Shown: piece after piece, positions 52,598 to 62,946 of the stretch
How the letters are laid out: every line of letters starts with the position of its first letter
Numbering within the stretch: the stretch's first letter is position 1
NCBI RefSeq assembly: GCF_029931775.1
Contig: NC_079323.1
Location: 841,001 to 905,000 of the forward strand
Source of the DNA: Euleptes europaea
Lineage: Eukaryota > Chordata > Lepidosauria > Squamata > Sphaerodactylidae
DNA length: 64,000 bases
Direction of reading: 5' to 3'
Translations under genes and position numbers: made by a program
The notes under the pieces: generated by a model
What the model saw: the letters and a program-made list of their open reading frames with translations, nothing else
Database searches by the model: none
Told to the model about the DNA's origin: nothing

Positions 52598-52790
52598 TTT
52601 CAGAGGGCAGCCATGTTGGTCTGCAGCAGAACAGCTGGAATCGAGTCCAATAACTCCTTAGAGACCCCCACAAGATTTGGGGGAGGGTATGCGCTTTCAA
52701 GAATCACAGCTCTCCGAAGAAGGGAGCTTTGACTCTGAAAGCTTATACCAGAAAAATCTTGTTGGTCTCTAAAGTGCTACTGGACTCAAA
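52598..52790 (+). mobile_element. unclassified interspersed repeat (fullest copy)
   Basis: TTTCAGAGGGCAGCCATGTTGGTCTGCAG at the left and GAAAGCTTATACC..TCTTGTTGGTCTCTAAAGTGC at the right; the family is shared with 5230, 9047 and 37165. Internal parts look partly self-complementary. Class unknown to me. Confidence 0.6.
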
Positions 52791-52867
52791 TATAGTTGGA
52801 AATGGCATACCAGGCCAGGTGTCCTTCCACCTGAATAATTCCAAGTAGTGAGCTGTGCAAAGTCTAT

Positions 52868-53126
52868 GTGTGTGTGTTAAGTGCCGACAAGTCGCTTCCG
52901 ACTCATGGCGACCCTATGAACGAAAGTCCTCCAAAATGTCCTATATTTGACAGCCTTGCTCAGATCTTGCAAATTGAAGGCTGTGGCTTCCTTTATTGAG
53001 TCAATCCATCTCTTGTTGGGTCTTCCTCTTTTCCTGATGCCCTCAACTTTTCCTAGCATGACTGTCTTTTCCAGTGATTCTTGTCTCATGACGTGACCAA
53101 AATACGATAGCTTCAGTTTAGTCATA
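52868..53126 (-). mobile_element. RTE/Bov-B LINE 3' end
   Basis: The minus-strand ORF2 tail KLSYFGHVMRQESLEKTVML..KRGRPNKRWIDSI is close to the 44015 copy. 5'-truncated, with a TG-rich 3' end. Confidence 0.9.
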
Positions 53127-53524
53127 GCAAATCATAGCAAGGTCTATAGCAGCAGAATAAAGCAGGAGTCCAGTTGGCACCTTAAAGGATAACAAAATTT
53201 ATTCCAAGTTTTGTGCCAGACTCACACCATCACATGCACTGAGCTCTCTCTCTCTCTCGCTCTCTCTCACACACACACACAATTTATGCTGGAATAAATT
53301 TTGTTCAAGGCGTCTCTTGACTCTCACCTTATCTCTCATCAGGACTTTGTTTCTTATAGTCTTAATCACTCAGCTTCCTAAAATCACACATTTGTTTCAT
53401 GATCATTCGCCTGCAATATCTACCAATCTTGCCACAATGAATATACGTTAGAACCCCATTCCACATATTGGACCCATTCACCCTAACCGTAACTCCAACA
53501 CACAGCAGTTACAAACTCCACCTA
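53127..53524. other. spacer with repeat debris and microsatellite
   Basis: (CT)n(CA)n at about 53247-53281. 53160-53245 resembles another piece of the unclassified repeat. Confidence 0.45.
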
Positions 53525-53715
53525 TGTACATAAGTACTGTCAAGTCACATGACTTATGGCAATCCCCAGCAAGGGGCTTTCAAGGCAAGTGATTAACCAG
53601 AGATGGTTTGGCCATTGCCTTCCTCTGTAGAGCCTTCCTTGGTGTTCTCCCCAAGTACTGACCCTGCTTAGCTTCAAAGATCTGACGAGATCGGGCTATA
53701 CCGCACCATCCCACA
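53525..53715 (-). mobile_element. 5S rRNA-derived SINE
   Basis: In reverse it carries CCAAGTACTGACCCTGCTTAGC and GATCTGACGAGATCGGGC, the complement of the 5S rRNA internal promoter region, followed by a CATTGCCTTCCTCTG..CAAGTCACATGACTTATGGCAA body. Confidence 0.85.
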
Positions 53716-53885
53716 TCTCAAAGCAAGGCAAGTTATTCCCATAAAGTTATTTATTTACTTGTTTAAAACACCCCAGAACCAGACCTCAGGAATCCAGTCA
53801 TTGATCTGACCCAATATCCTGTATGAATGCAAGATAACTTTTGTCTACAGAAGGGCCAATGTAGTCTCCTCCCACCCCCAGAAAG

Positions 53886-54183
53886 AAGAAAAGTTGGTTT
53901 TAATATGCCGACTTTCTCTGTCTTTTTAAGGGGAATCAAACTGGCTTACAATCTCCTTCCTTTCATCTCCCCACAACAGACACCTTGTGAGGTAGGTGAG
54001 CTAAGAGATTTCAGAGAGAACTGTGACTGGCCCAAGGTCACCCAGTAGGCTTCATGTGGAGGAGTGGGGAAACCAACCCAGTTTACCAGATTAGAGTCCG
54101 CCGCTCATGTGGAGGAGCAGGGAATCAAACCCGGTTCTCCAGATTAGAGTCCACTGCTCTAAACCACTACACCATGCTGGCTT
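53886..54183 (-). mobile_element. tRNA-derived SINE, near full length
   Basis: Reverse copy of the 55284 family, from GTTGGTTTTAATATGCCGACTTTCTC to CCACTACACCATGCTGGC; the tRNA-like portion seems to be partly duplicated (two GCTCATGTGGAGGAG-like units). Confidence 0.8.
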
Positions 54184-54446
54184 TCAGAAGAGTTATCGAG
54201 AACTTTAGGAGTACATCACCAAGTTTCCTCTGCACCCACTCTGGCTGTACTCCACTCCAAACCATTGTGCTGCCGGAGGTGTCAGTTTGGCTGCTCCATC
54301 ATGGGCCACAGGAGTCACTACAACCCAACAAGGAGCCCTGGCATGCATTTTTGGGAGCACTCACCCTCCCCTCCCAATGCACTGCTGCTCAAAGTGATCA
54401 TGGGCATTTGTTTGGGCAGTCAGGCCAGCCCTGGCCCTGCCTCCCT

Positions 54447-54477
<31 letters not shown>

Positions 54478-55030
54478 ATCTACTTACTGATCTCCGGGGG
54501 CCTCCTCTGCTATCATGAGCAGGGCTTCATCCAGCTTAATGATCCAGAGTGGCTGGTTCCCAGGCTGGGGTGAAGGTTTTGATTCAGCATCTGGAAAAAG
54601 TCCAGCTGTCACGGTTCAGCCAATCAGGAGACATTAGCCCTGGGATGCTGTGTGGAGTAAATTATCTTTTTTTTCCATCTCTGACTCGGCCTTGGCAGGG
54701 TAGCTCTTCCTCTCTTCCTTCGCTGGGCAAACTGTTTATCGTTCCCCCTGATTTACGAGCGGCCGAGCAGCCGGCAAGCTGGAGATACAAATAACTTTAT
54801 TGTGAGAATCAGCCCAAAAGATAAACAGCTGGCTGGAACAAGAAAGCTTCTCGATATTTGCCGAGAGAACATTGGCGGAGGAGAGGTTCCACCCAAATGG
54901 CTCAGCTGCCGTAAATGGTTTAATTAAAAGCCACAATTAAAACACTTTATGCTGAATTTCTTAATTAAAAAGAATAGCATCTACCTATAGTGAAGGTGTG
55001 TGTTCCTTTATAAGTTGAATGGCCCTGTAG
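54184..55030. other. spacer, no gene recognised
   Basis: A (CCCT)n(CT)n run at 54440-54478. Short frames have no domain. Confidence 0.45.
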
Positions 55031-55086
55031 TACCAGACCAGGGTTGCCAACCTGGTTCTCCTGGAATTACAACTTATTTCCAGACT

Positions 55087-55116
55087 ACACTTCAGCAGCA
55101 CATATACTAAAATTGG
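55087..55116 (+). mobile_element. U6 snRNA-derived fragment
   Basis: TTCAGCAGCACATATACT and the following AAAATTGG match the 5' part of U6 snRNA (CTTCGGCAGCACATATACTAAAATTGG) with one change. AACTTATTTCCAGACT occurs on both sides (55071-55086 and 55117-55132). It is too short to be a working U6 gene. Confidence 0.75.
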
Positions 55117-55283
55117 AACTTATTTCCAGACTGCCGAGATCAGTTTCCCTTGAGGAAACGACAGCTTTGGGGTGCAGACTCTGTGGTATACTATTGAGTC
55201 TAGGAGAAATTGAAGTCCTAGAGTGACATCACATCCCCACTGAACTTCCTCCCCTCCCCAAACTCCGCCTTTCCCAAGCACCA

Positions 55284-55598
55284 AACCAGTGTGGTATAGT
55301 GGTTAAGAGCAGTGGTTTGGAGCGGTGGACTCTGATCTGGAGAGCTGGGTTTGATTCCTCACTCCTCCACATGAGCAGCGGAGGCTAATCCGGTGAACTG
55401 GGTTAGTTTCCCCACTCCTACACATGAAGCCATCTGGGTGACCTTGGGCTAGTCACACTCTCTCAGCCCCACCTACCTCACAGGGTGTCTGTTGTGGGGA
55501 GGGGAAGGGAAGGGGATTGTGAGCCGGTTTGATTCTCCCTCAAGTGGTAGAGAAAGTCAGCATATGAAAGCCAACTCTTCTTCTTCGTCTTCTTCTTC
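55284..55598 (+). mobile_element. tRNA-derived SINE, full length
   Basis: A-box region GTGGTATAGTGGTTAAGAGC, B-box GGGTTTGATTCCTC, body CTACCTCACAGGGTGTCTG, 3' end TCAGCATATGAAAGCCAACT and a CTT-rich tail. It sits inside the MITE. Confidence 0.85.
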
Positions 55599-55636
55599 AC
55601 CTCCAGGAATTTCCCAAGCCAGAGTTGGCAACCCTA

Positions 55637-55851
55637 TGCCAGACCATTCATAGACAGAGCCCTAGCAGTGAGTCTTTCCCAAAGCTTGGGGCAGACCATT
55701 CTCAAGGAAGAAAGGACGTCACTGTACTGGTGCAAGTGGTGCTATGAGCAAGGAACTATGCGGTGAGCTCTGTGCTCCAAAATAACCTTTGGGCCTCTCC
55801 CTAATGGCCTTCATGCCTGCACCTAGAGAAACTCTTGGTCCCCTTCCATTG
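55637..55851. other. spacer, no feature seen
   Basis: No recognisable gene. Confidence 0.35.
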
Positions 55852-56036
55852 TACATATGTGCCATCCAGTTGCAACCTACTCATGGCAACCCCAGCAAGG
55901 AGCTTTTGAGGCAAGTGAGAAGCGGAGGTGGCCATTGCCTGCCTCTGCAAAGCCTTCCTTGGAGGTCTCCCATCCAAGTACTGACCCTGCCTGGCTTCCA
56001 AGATCTGACGAGATCTGACTATAAACCATGCCGCCT
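55852..56036 (-). mobile_element. 5S rRNA-derived SINE
   Basis: Reverse copy: CATCCAAGTACTGACCCTGC and AGATCTGACGAGATCTGAC are the 5S-complementary parts. Same layout as 53525. Confidence 0.85.
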
Positions 56037-56636
56037 TCCCTCACCCCCCCTTTCTTTACGATAGTTAAACTCACAAGTCAACATTCTCCTAGACCCAGTG
56101 ATGTGCTGGTTTGCATTGGCAGGAGGGCAATTTGTTAAGCTACACTTGGGAGAAAAGTGGGGTCTTATGGTTGTTATTATTGTGGACAAGTCCTGGAGAG
56201 ATCCTTGGGCTAGTGGTGATATGGAAAAACTAATCTAGGCAGCTTCCTAAAAGCATGGTTACATAAAGAAAGGTACAGCAGCAACATTTGCCAGAGAGTG
56301 GATGGCAAGAGGATTTTACCTGCAAATCCCTGACAGAGGTGCAGTGATATTTGTACCTCAAAATCTGGTGCCCTCAGCTATTGTGTGGGTTTGCTCAGTG
56401 GCTGGGCTGGCCCTGGCAACGGCGGTGATGTGAGCTTTGCTTTGCCACCATCTGCACCACAGAGTAGGCACTCTAATGTACCTACTCTGTGGTACCCCCA
56501 CCCCCATGCTCACTCACATTCACTTCAAAATTGCCTCCCCTTGCAAGCCCTCTGCCCAACGCCTTCATCATCCCAAACTCCTCATTGATGCAGGGGCATC
56601 CCAGGAACTGAACCATGGTGGAACACAGTATAAAAT
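56037..56636. other. spacer, no gene recognised
   Basis: No recognisable gene or repeat. Confidence 0.4.
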
Positions 56637-56838
56637 CTTATACTGAACCAGACCATCAAGGTCCATCAAAGCCAGTATTGTCTACTCAGACCGGCAGCAG
56701 CTCTCCAGGGTCTCAGGCAGAAAAGGGTCTTTCACACCACCTACTTGCCTGGTCCCTTTAACTGGAGACATAGGGGATTGAACCTGGGACCTTCTGCATG
56801 CCAAGCAGATGCTCTGCCACTGAGCCACATCCCCTCCC
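56637..56838 (-). mobile_element. tRNA-derived SINE (CATGCAGAAGGTCCC family)
   Basis: Complete reverse copy: the tail CTTATACTGAACCAGACC, then GTCTACTCAGACC, and the tRNA-like head GAACCTGGGACCTTCTGCATG..GCTCTGCCACTGAGCC. Confidence 0.85.
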
Positions 56839-56929
56839 CAAGGCTCCAGAGCCATCGTGTCCACCACCTGGTCATCTCCACATGCCCCCGAAGGACCAGG
56901 GCTGTGGTAGGAGCACCAACAGACCATTT

Positions 56930-57084
56930 GTGAAGGTGAAATGACCACTGCTGGCTCCAATGAAGCTCTCCAGGGAGTGGCTCATAGTACCAGTAGCTAA
57001 TTAGCTATTCCAGACATTGCCAGTTTTCTGCCTCATCTCAAGGGCTCCTCTCCCCTCTAAAAATAGGCTCAACCAAGGCACTCC
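56930..57084 (+). promoter_or_regulatory. promoter of group B OR gene 58267
   Basis: It aligns with 12120-12262. The EBF-like site TCTCCAGGGA (56967-56976) has one change from the palindrome in 12142-12151. GCTAATTAGC (56996-57005) is a perfect homeodomain (Lhx2/Emx2-type) palindrome. The TATA-like element is TAAAAATA at 57058-57065. The factor assignments rest on known OR promoter biology. Confidence 0.6.
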
Positions 57085-57222
57085 TCTCATGCTTTGCTCA
57101 GAGCAAGTCCCTTCTCAAGGATCCAAAGACAGAAGCACAGACAACACGGAGCAGAGAGAAGGCAAAGGAATGAGACAAAGGTGTTCCCATCCTCGGTCCC
57201 CATCATAACTGCATAGGTCCAG
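57085..57222 (+). promoter_or_regulatory. candidate non-coding exon 1 of OR 58267
   Basis: It aligns with exon 1 of 12917 (CTTTGCTCAGAGCAAGTCC / CTTCGTTCAGAGCGTGTCC; AGACAACA) and ends GTCCAG|GTGAAA, GT at 57223. The 5' limit is approximate. Confidence 0.55.
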
Positions 57223-58235
57223 GTGAAAGAGCATTCTTCCAGAATCAGATCAAGGGTCCCTTCAGAACTTCAGCAGCAGGACTGACCAGGGAAGGGCCCT
57301 TGAATGGACAGGCTGGGACTTTTTCTGAGCTGTTTCTTGTTTGTGAAGAAGTCTCCGATGGATGCCTTCCTTGTTTCACCTGGGCTGGCTCCAATGCGGA
57401 GCTGAGACTTCAGAAACAGCGTAGTGGGTGTGGAGTTTGGAGAGGTACGGGCCGGCTCCTTCCTCAGCAAGGCCATGCATTGCTGAATGAAACTCTAGAG
57501 AAAGCCTGTGGAATATCTGTCATTTCAGGTCAGTTTTCCAACAGACATTTAAAACATCCATTTTTTTTATCATGAGTCAGTCTTAGTTGCTTTACAGTGG
57601 AGCAAGGACAAATGACAGGTTACTCTCAAAGAATGAGAAAGTCTGAGTGTCTTTATTGGCCCCACATTTTTTGCCTTTGAGTAATCTAGTATCTGGGAAT
57701 CTGCCCAGACAGAGGCTCATCTCCACAACTTGCTACTCAACGTCTTTCCATTGCCTGTTCAGATTCTCCATCATTTGATGGCCAAAATCTCCTGAGGTCA
57801 ATGGCCCATTTGCCCAAACTGCTCTTTAGTCAGGCAGCATCAGAGAACATTGAGGTCAGCATATAATCTGTTAGCTCAGAGCTGCAAGTAGAGGCAGGAC
57901 CGTAGGGAAACATGGTAGATTTGACTTTCCCTGGGAACTTTTTCTCCCCTGCAGGGGTCCAGCTAGATGAGCTGCAGGCACCAGAGTCTTCTAGCAGCAA
58001 CATGGGCCAAATTATATCGAAGGGAGTAACACAACCAGTCATGTCCTGGACATGATCGCAGGGAACAAAAGGGTTGGATCTGCCCTTCTCATGCCCAGGA
58101 TCAGAGTTTTCTTTGGATGCATCCACTTCTCAGTTTAAACCAGAAATTGTTAAAATGTGATGCCGTGTCTCTCCCTATTGGATTCCTAAGTGGCTTTTGA
58201 AAGTGTCATTTGTTCCAGTCCCCTTTGAATTCCAG
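57223..58235 (+). other. 5'UTR intron of OR 58267
   Basis: From the GTGAAA donor to TTTGAATTCCAG at 58235, chosen because the next bases (AGGAATTGGAAAG) align with exon 2 of 12917. An alternative acceptor is TTTGTTCCAG at 58217. No gene inside. Confidence 0.5.
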
Positions 58236-58266
58236 AGGAATTGGAAAGATACACTGGTCAGTCATC

Positions 58267-59214
58267 ATGGCCTCATCCACCCCAGCCAATCTCAGCGCCA
58301 CACTATTTACCCTGCCTGGTTTCCCAGGGCTGGAAAAGGCACATCAGTGGATTGGCATCCCCATCTTTTCTGTCTACCTGGCTGCCATGCTGGGTAACTG
58401 CACCATTCTGTACGTCATCTGGGCAGAGCCCAGTCTGCACCAGCCCATGTATTTCTTCCTGGCCATGCTGGCTACCACCGACCTGGGTCTCTGCCTCACC
58501 ACGGTGCCCACTGTCATGGGGGTCCTCTGGTTCCAGCTGAGGAAGATCAGTAAAGGTGCCTGCATCACTCAGCTTTTCATCATCCACTCCTTCTCCTTCA
58601 TGGAGTCCGCTGTGCTCTTTGCCATGGCTCTGGACCGCTTCCTGGCCATCTGCTATCCCCTGAGGTACACGGTTCTCTTGACCACCAACAGAGTAGTCAG
58701 AATTGGCCTGGTCCTCCTGATGAGAAGCACCATGCTCCTGGTGGCCCCCATGATGTTTCTTCAGCAGTTCCCCTATTGTCCTGATGCAACCCTTTCTCAC
58801 TCCTACTGCCTTCACCAAGATGTGATCCATCTGGCATGCGCTAGCACAGTCTTCAACACTTTCTATGGCCTCATCGTCATCGTTCTCACCTTGGGCTCTG
58901 ATCTCCTCTTCATCCTCATCTCCTACAGCCTAATCCTGAAGACAGTCCTGGGCATGACCTCTGGGAACGAAGGCTACCACAAGGCCCTGGGCACATGCGT
59001 CTCCCACATCTGTGCCGTCCTGGTCTTCTATGTTCCAGTGCTCGGGCTGTCCGTTGTGCACCGGTTTGGCCAGCATGCCTCTCCCCTGCTCCACGTCATC
59101 ATGGGCAACTTCTACATCCTCCTCCCACCCTTGATGAACCCCATCATTTACTGCATCCAAACAAAGCAGATCTACAGCAGGATACTGAGAATAGCCTCAC
59201 TCAAGAGAGTCTGA
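58267..59214 (+). CDS. class I olfactory receptor, OR51-like (group B)
   Basis: An intact 315-residue odorant receptor. The frame is open upstream to a TTG at 58210, but the first ATG is 58267, in the same place relative to the predicted acceptor as in 12917. It starts MASSTPANLSATLF (N8, NLS). Marks: GN at 43-44, PMY at 60-62, C99 (KGACITQL), MALDRF at 120-125, EL2 HSYCLHQD, LACAST where 12917 has LACADT, TCVSH, NPIIYC at 291-296. TM4-EL2 (STMLLVAPMMFLQQFPYC) is its most divergent part from 12917 (STLLLIPSLYFLLQFPYC). It lies about 45 kb from its only paralog. Confidence 0.95.
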   Translation: MASSTPANLSATLFTLPGFPGLEKAHQWIGIPIFSVYLAAMLGNCTILYVIWAEPSLHQPMYFFLAMLATTDLGLCLTTVPTVMGVLWFQLRKISKGACITQLFIIHSFSFMESAVLFAMALDRFLAICYPLRYTVLLTTNRVVRIGLVLLMRSTMLLVAPMMFLQQFPYCPDATLSHSYCLHQDVIHLACASTVFNTFYGLIVIVLTLGSDLLFILISYSLILKTVLGMTSGNEGYHKALGTCVSHICAVLVFYVPVLGLSVVHRFGQHASPLLHVIMGNFYILLPPLMNPIIYCIQTKQIYSRILRIASLKRV

Positions 59215-59640
59215 TGAGGGCTGTGGCTTCCTTTACAGAGTCCCTCCACCTCACGTTGGGACTTCCTCTTTTCCTTCTGCCTTCTACTTTTCCTAGCATA
59301 ATTCTCTTTTCCAGTGACACTTGTCTTCTCATAATGTGATCAAAGAACTATAGCCTGAGTTTAGTTATTTTAGCTTCTAGGGAGAGTTCAGGCTTGATTT
59401 GATATGGAACGCACTGATTTGTCTTTTTGGCAGTCCTCGGTATCCGTAACGCTCTCCTCCAACGCCACATTGCAAAGGAATCTACTTTCTTCCTGTCAGC
59501 TTTCTTCATTGTCCAGCTTTCACACCCATACTTAGTAAAAGGGAATATGATGGAATGAATTAACTTCACCTTTGTTACCAGTGACACATCCTTACACTTA
59601 AGGATTTTTTCTAGCTCCTTCATGGCTCTTCCTAGTTGCT
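59215..59640 (-). mobile_element. RTE/Bov-B LINE 3' end
   Basis: The minus-strand ORF2 tail KCKDVSLVTKVKLIHSIIF, KYGCESWTMKKADRKKVD, AMWRWRRALRIPRTAKKTN is open for 91 codons then broken. It begins immediately at the stop codon of OR 58267. Confidence 0.9.
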
Positions 59641-60210
59641 ATATTGCTATAGTCTGATACAGCCCTATGGCTATTACCAATTGTGTTTTTTTTTAAATTT
59701 CAGCAGTGGTGAGGGGGAGAGGGGAAGGAACGGCTGCTGCCCAGTGGTGTAAGGGGAAGGAACAGTGGGAGCACAGGAAACAGTGCTGGATGTGGCAATA
59801 GAGATATTGCCTGTTATATTAGGTGCTTTGGAACCCAGGCAGGATGGTGCTGCCGCAGTCGCCTTGTTTGTGGGCTTCCTGGAGGCCCCTGGTTGGCCAC
59901 TGTGTGAACAGACTGCTGGACTTGATGGGCCTGGGTCTGATCCAGCAGGGCTTTTCTTATGTTCTTGTGGAGGATGGGGCTATCCATGGATACTAGTCAT
60001 GATGCATACCTATTCTCTCCAGGATCAGAGGAGCATGCCTATTATATTAGGTGCTGGGGAACACAGGCAGGATAAATGCTGCTGCAGTCGCCTGTTTGGG
60101 GGCTTCTTAGAGGCACGTGGCTGGCCATGGTATGAACAGACTGTTGGACTTGATAGGCTTTGGTCTGATCCAGCAGGGCCTTTCTTATGTTCTTATATAA
60201 GAAAGTGCTT
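59641..60210. repeat. tandem pair of an interspersed repeat
   Basis: 59815-59970 and 60033-60205 both read ATATTAGGTGCT..GGCAGGAT..GCTGC.GCAGTCGCC..GGGCTTC, GACTTGAT.GGC, TGATCCAGCAGGGC.TTTCTTATGTTCTT. A reverse fragment is at 3300. The 157-codon frame through both is an artefact. Confidence 0.7.
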
Positions 60211-61179
60211 TGGTTGGGTACAGTCTTTCAGAAGCTAGGGAAACCCAAATGATGGATGACCAACCACATGTTGGTTTCATGTAGAAGAATCAAAAGACCC
60301 GCTGCATTTGGGGGAGTGGGGGGCATGGAGGACAACCCATAGGGAAGCAACCAGAAACTCTCATTGATCCTGATCAAATCATTATTGTCTGGAGAGACGT
60401 TCAATCTGTTTCTTTGCCTAAATGCAAAGTTTAAATCACAGTATGGGGGCAGATTGTCCCAGCTGCAGCCTTTTCTCAGGAAGAGACCACACTAAGCTAA
60501 GAAACATCTCCTCCGAGCCTCTGCAACCCCTTGCCAGGGCCCTCGCTCTATTCTGTGCTGCCCTTCGTGCCCCGTGGTGTTTGGTTCCTGGGAGCTGTGT
60601 CCCTCGTGTCCTCACTATGGCCCTTCCTGGGGCCAATGGACAGGAGGCAACAGGAATTTTCATGGGGCCCTTGGAGGAATCACCCCTTTCTTTCATAGAC
60701 ATCATAATATTGTGCAACATGTGTACATTGATTTAATCTGTAACCATGAAGAAGCCCCACTGCACAGATGGCTTTGCATTTTAACAGTGTAATGGGGCTC
60801 ATGGAAATGCTTGGTCTCACCTCTGGTACCTGGTAATGCCAAGAGTATCTCAGATATCTGTCTGTGTCGGCTTTCACAAGGCTTGAATTCTGCCCCGCAC
60901 CCCCTTCAAAAAAAGACATCTGGGGAGATGTCCTCTTTTCTGGAGCTCTCTTTCCTCTTTTAACTCAAATGCTTAACCCTTCTCTTTCTCCAGTTGCTTT
61001 TTCACTAGCACCTTGAGAAAGACTAGGAAGGATGATCCTGAGCTGAACGTCCACAAAGCAAAGGTGGGAAGAAGCCTAGTCTGGGTTTAAAAAATGCAGA
61101 GGAAAGAACGGATCCATGTGCTACTGCCCCTTCTTTGCGTAGGAGACAGTCCTGGCCAGGCCTGTGTCATGTGCTAAGA
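60211..61179. other. spacer, no gene recognised
   Basis: Overlapping frames near 60420-60740 arise from GC-rich sequence and lack domains. Confidence 0.45.
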
Positions 61180-61212
61180 GCCAGCATGGGATAGTCTTTA
61201 GAGTGTGAGCAG

Positions 61213-61614
61213 TGTAGTGGCCAAGTTTGCAGATAACACAAAATTATTCAGGATGGTGAAAACCAAGGATGATTGTGAAGAGCCCCAGGAGGAAGTCCAC
61301 AAATTGGGTGAGTGGGCAACAACATGGCAAATGGGTCAATGTTGGTAAGTGTAAGGTGATGCACACTGGGACAAAAAAAATCCCAACTTCTAGGATAGGC
61401 TAATGGGGTCTGAACTTGCTGAGACCCAGAGGGAAAAAGATCTCAGGGTCATAGTAGAAGCTCAACCAAAGTGTCTACCCAGTGTGCTACAGCAAAGAAA
61501 AAGGCAAATTCTATGTAGGGGATTATTACGAGATTAAAAATAAAATAGCCGATATTATAATGCCCGTTTAGTTCTATGGTGCAGCCTCACTTGGAATACC
61601 GGGTGCAGTTCTGA
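61213..61614 (+). mobile_element. CR1/L3-like LINE fragment (reverse transcriptase)
   Basis: The plus strand reads VAKFADNTKLFRMVKTKDDC, then DLRVIVEAQPK and a C-terminal segment with many stops. The family differs from the copy at 48945. Confidence 0.75.
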
Positions 61615-61617
61615 GTG

Positions 61618-61785
61618 ACCTTGAGCTAGGCACAGTTCTCTCAGAGCTCTCTCAGCCCCACCCACCTCACAGGGTGTCTGTTGTGGGGAGGAGAAGGGAA
61701 GGTGATTGTAAGCCAGTTTGATTCTGCCTTAAGTGGTAGAGAAAGTCAGCATATACAAACCAACTCTTCTTCTTCTTCTTGATCC
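61618..61785 (+). mobile_element. tRNA-derived SINE, 3' part
   Basis: GACCTTGAGCTAGGCACAG, CACCTCACAGGGTGTCTG, AGTCAGCATATACAAACC and (CTT)n. It directly follows the CR1 fragment. Confidence 0.75.
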
Positions 61786-61875
61786 AAAGTGCTCTTTTCT
61801 CTTCAGTTGCACCTGAAATGCCGGTCAAGACTCTGTGACTCCCTCTGTGAGCAACTTTGGAAGCAAGGCGAGCAG

Positions 61876-61990
61876 AAACATAGAAACATAGAGCTGGAAG
61901 GGACCTCAAAGGTCATCTAGATCAACCCCCTTGCACAACGCAGGAAATTCCAACCCCTTGCACATTGCAGACCCTCACTGAACTTTAAAT
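61876..61990 (-). mobile_element. CR1 LINE 3' end fragment
   Basis: AACATAGAAACATAGAGCTGG..TCATCTAGATCAACCCCC is a CR1 3' terminus in reverse. Confidence 0.75.
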
Positions 61991-62946
61991 TGCAAGGTGT
62001 GCTGAAATCCTGTTAAGGAGTGGGGTTATTTAAACCACCAATGGTACCTCCCACATTCTTTTCTAGCTCATGGCAGATACTGCTTCAATAAATATGTCAG
62101 CCTTTAAGATGCTCCAAGACTCCTTTTTGTTTCCACGTCTATGACATTTCTGTCTAGGCAGGAAACATCTCCAAGAAAGGATGCAGTCTGTTTAAGTCAT
62201 TGATTCGCGCTGCCCCCTCCTTTTTGCCAGGGATAGTTTTGTTCTCAGAGGCAAAAATAAACCTATTAACAACACAATCCTATGCAAAGTTACTCGTCTA
62301 AACCCATTGAAACAAATAGGTTTAGACTGGAGTAATTCTCCTTAGGATTGCACAGTAAGTCGCTGCTCTCTGGCTCCAGTTTGCAGCCTTTGCTCTCACT
62401 CGTGGGTGGGGGGCAGCGGTCATTCACTGGATGGTCATTCTCCACCCAGAACCATAGTTGGAGGGAGTTTCAGCCCCTCCCGCTGGTCATCTGTTAAGTC
62501 TACAGATGTTCCTCTCTGCCTGCCTCCCCCAGGGAAAATTTCCCTGTAGCCGGCTAATCCCCACAGTTTATGGAGCTATTTATTCCGATTTTTACAGTCC
62601 ATCTGGAATATCCTCACATGACTGCCTTGGGAGAAGCAGCCTGCCCTCTTGCCCACCAACAGTTTGGGTTCCACGTTTCCCCAGAAAGCCTTAAAAAACG
62701 CGGGTCTGATCCAGATTCCAGGACCTCCTCCCCTCCAGGGAGAGGAAAACTGTTAACGATGGGAAGCTGTTTAGGGAGATAGCTGGAAAGGAAGGGGGGA
62801 AAGGCTGATGTGGGAAATTCCCCACCTTTCCCTGCCTGAGGTCAGCTGCAGCAAACAGATTCTGGGGTAGAGTGGAAGCCAGGAAGCATCCCTCTTTCCT
62901 GCATTCCCCTTGACTGGCCTGGGTTTGGGGCTTCCTGTTCCAGATC
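61991..62946. other. spacer with a short inverted-repeat element
   Basis: At 62267-62358 an ACAATCCTATGCAAAGTTAC arm faces GTAATTCTCCTTAGGATTGC around a TTTAGAC../GTCTAAAC core: a short MITE. No gene. Confidence 0.5.

Larger units (their letters stand above)
55039..55636 (+). mobile_element. hAT-like MITE (TAGGGTTGCC family) carrying two later insertions
   Basis: The left end is CAGGGTTGCC (55039) and the right end GGCAACCCTA (55636). The 8-bp flanks TACCAGAC (55031-55038) and TGCCAGAC (55637-55644) agree at 7 of 8, supporting hAT. Inside are a U6-like fragment (55087-55116) and a complete SINE (55284-55598). Confidence 0.8.

Noticed and set aside
55087-55116. Functional U6 snRNA gene
   Set aside because: Only about 28 of some 107 bases are present, with no pol III terminator or upstream elements.
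59765-60238. 157-codon frame
   Set aside because: It spans two copies of an interspersed repeat; the shared protein-like text comes from the duplicated DNA.
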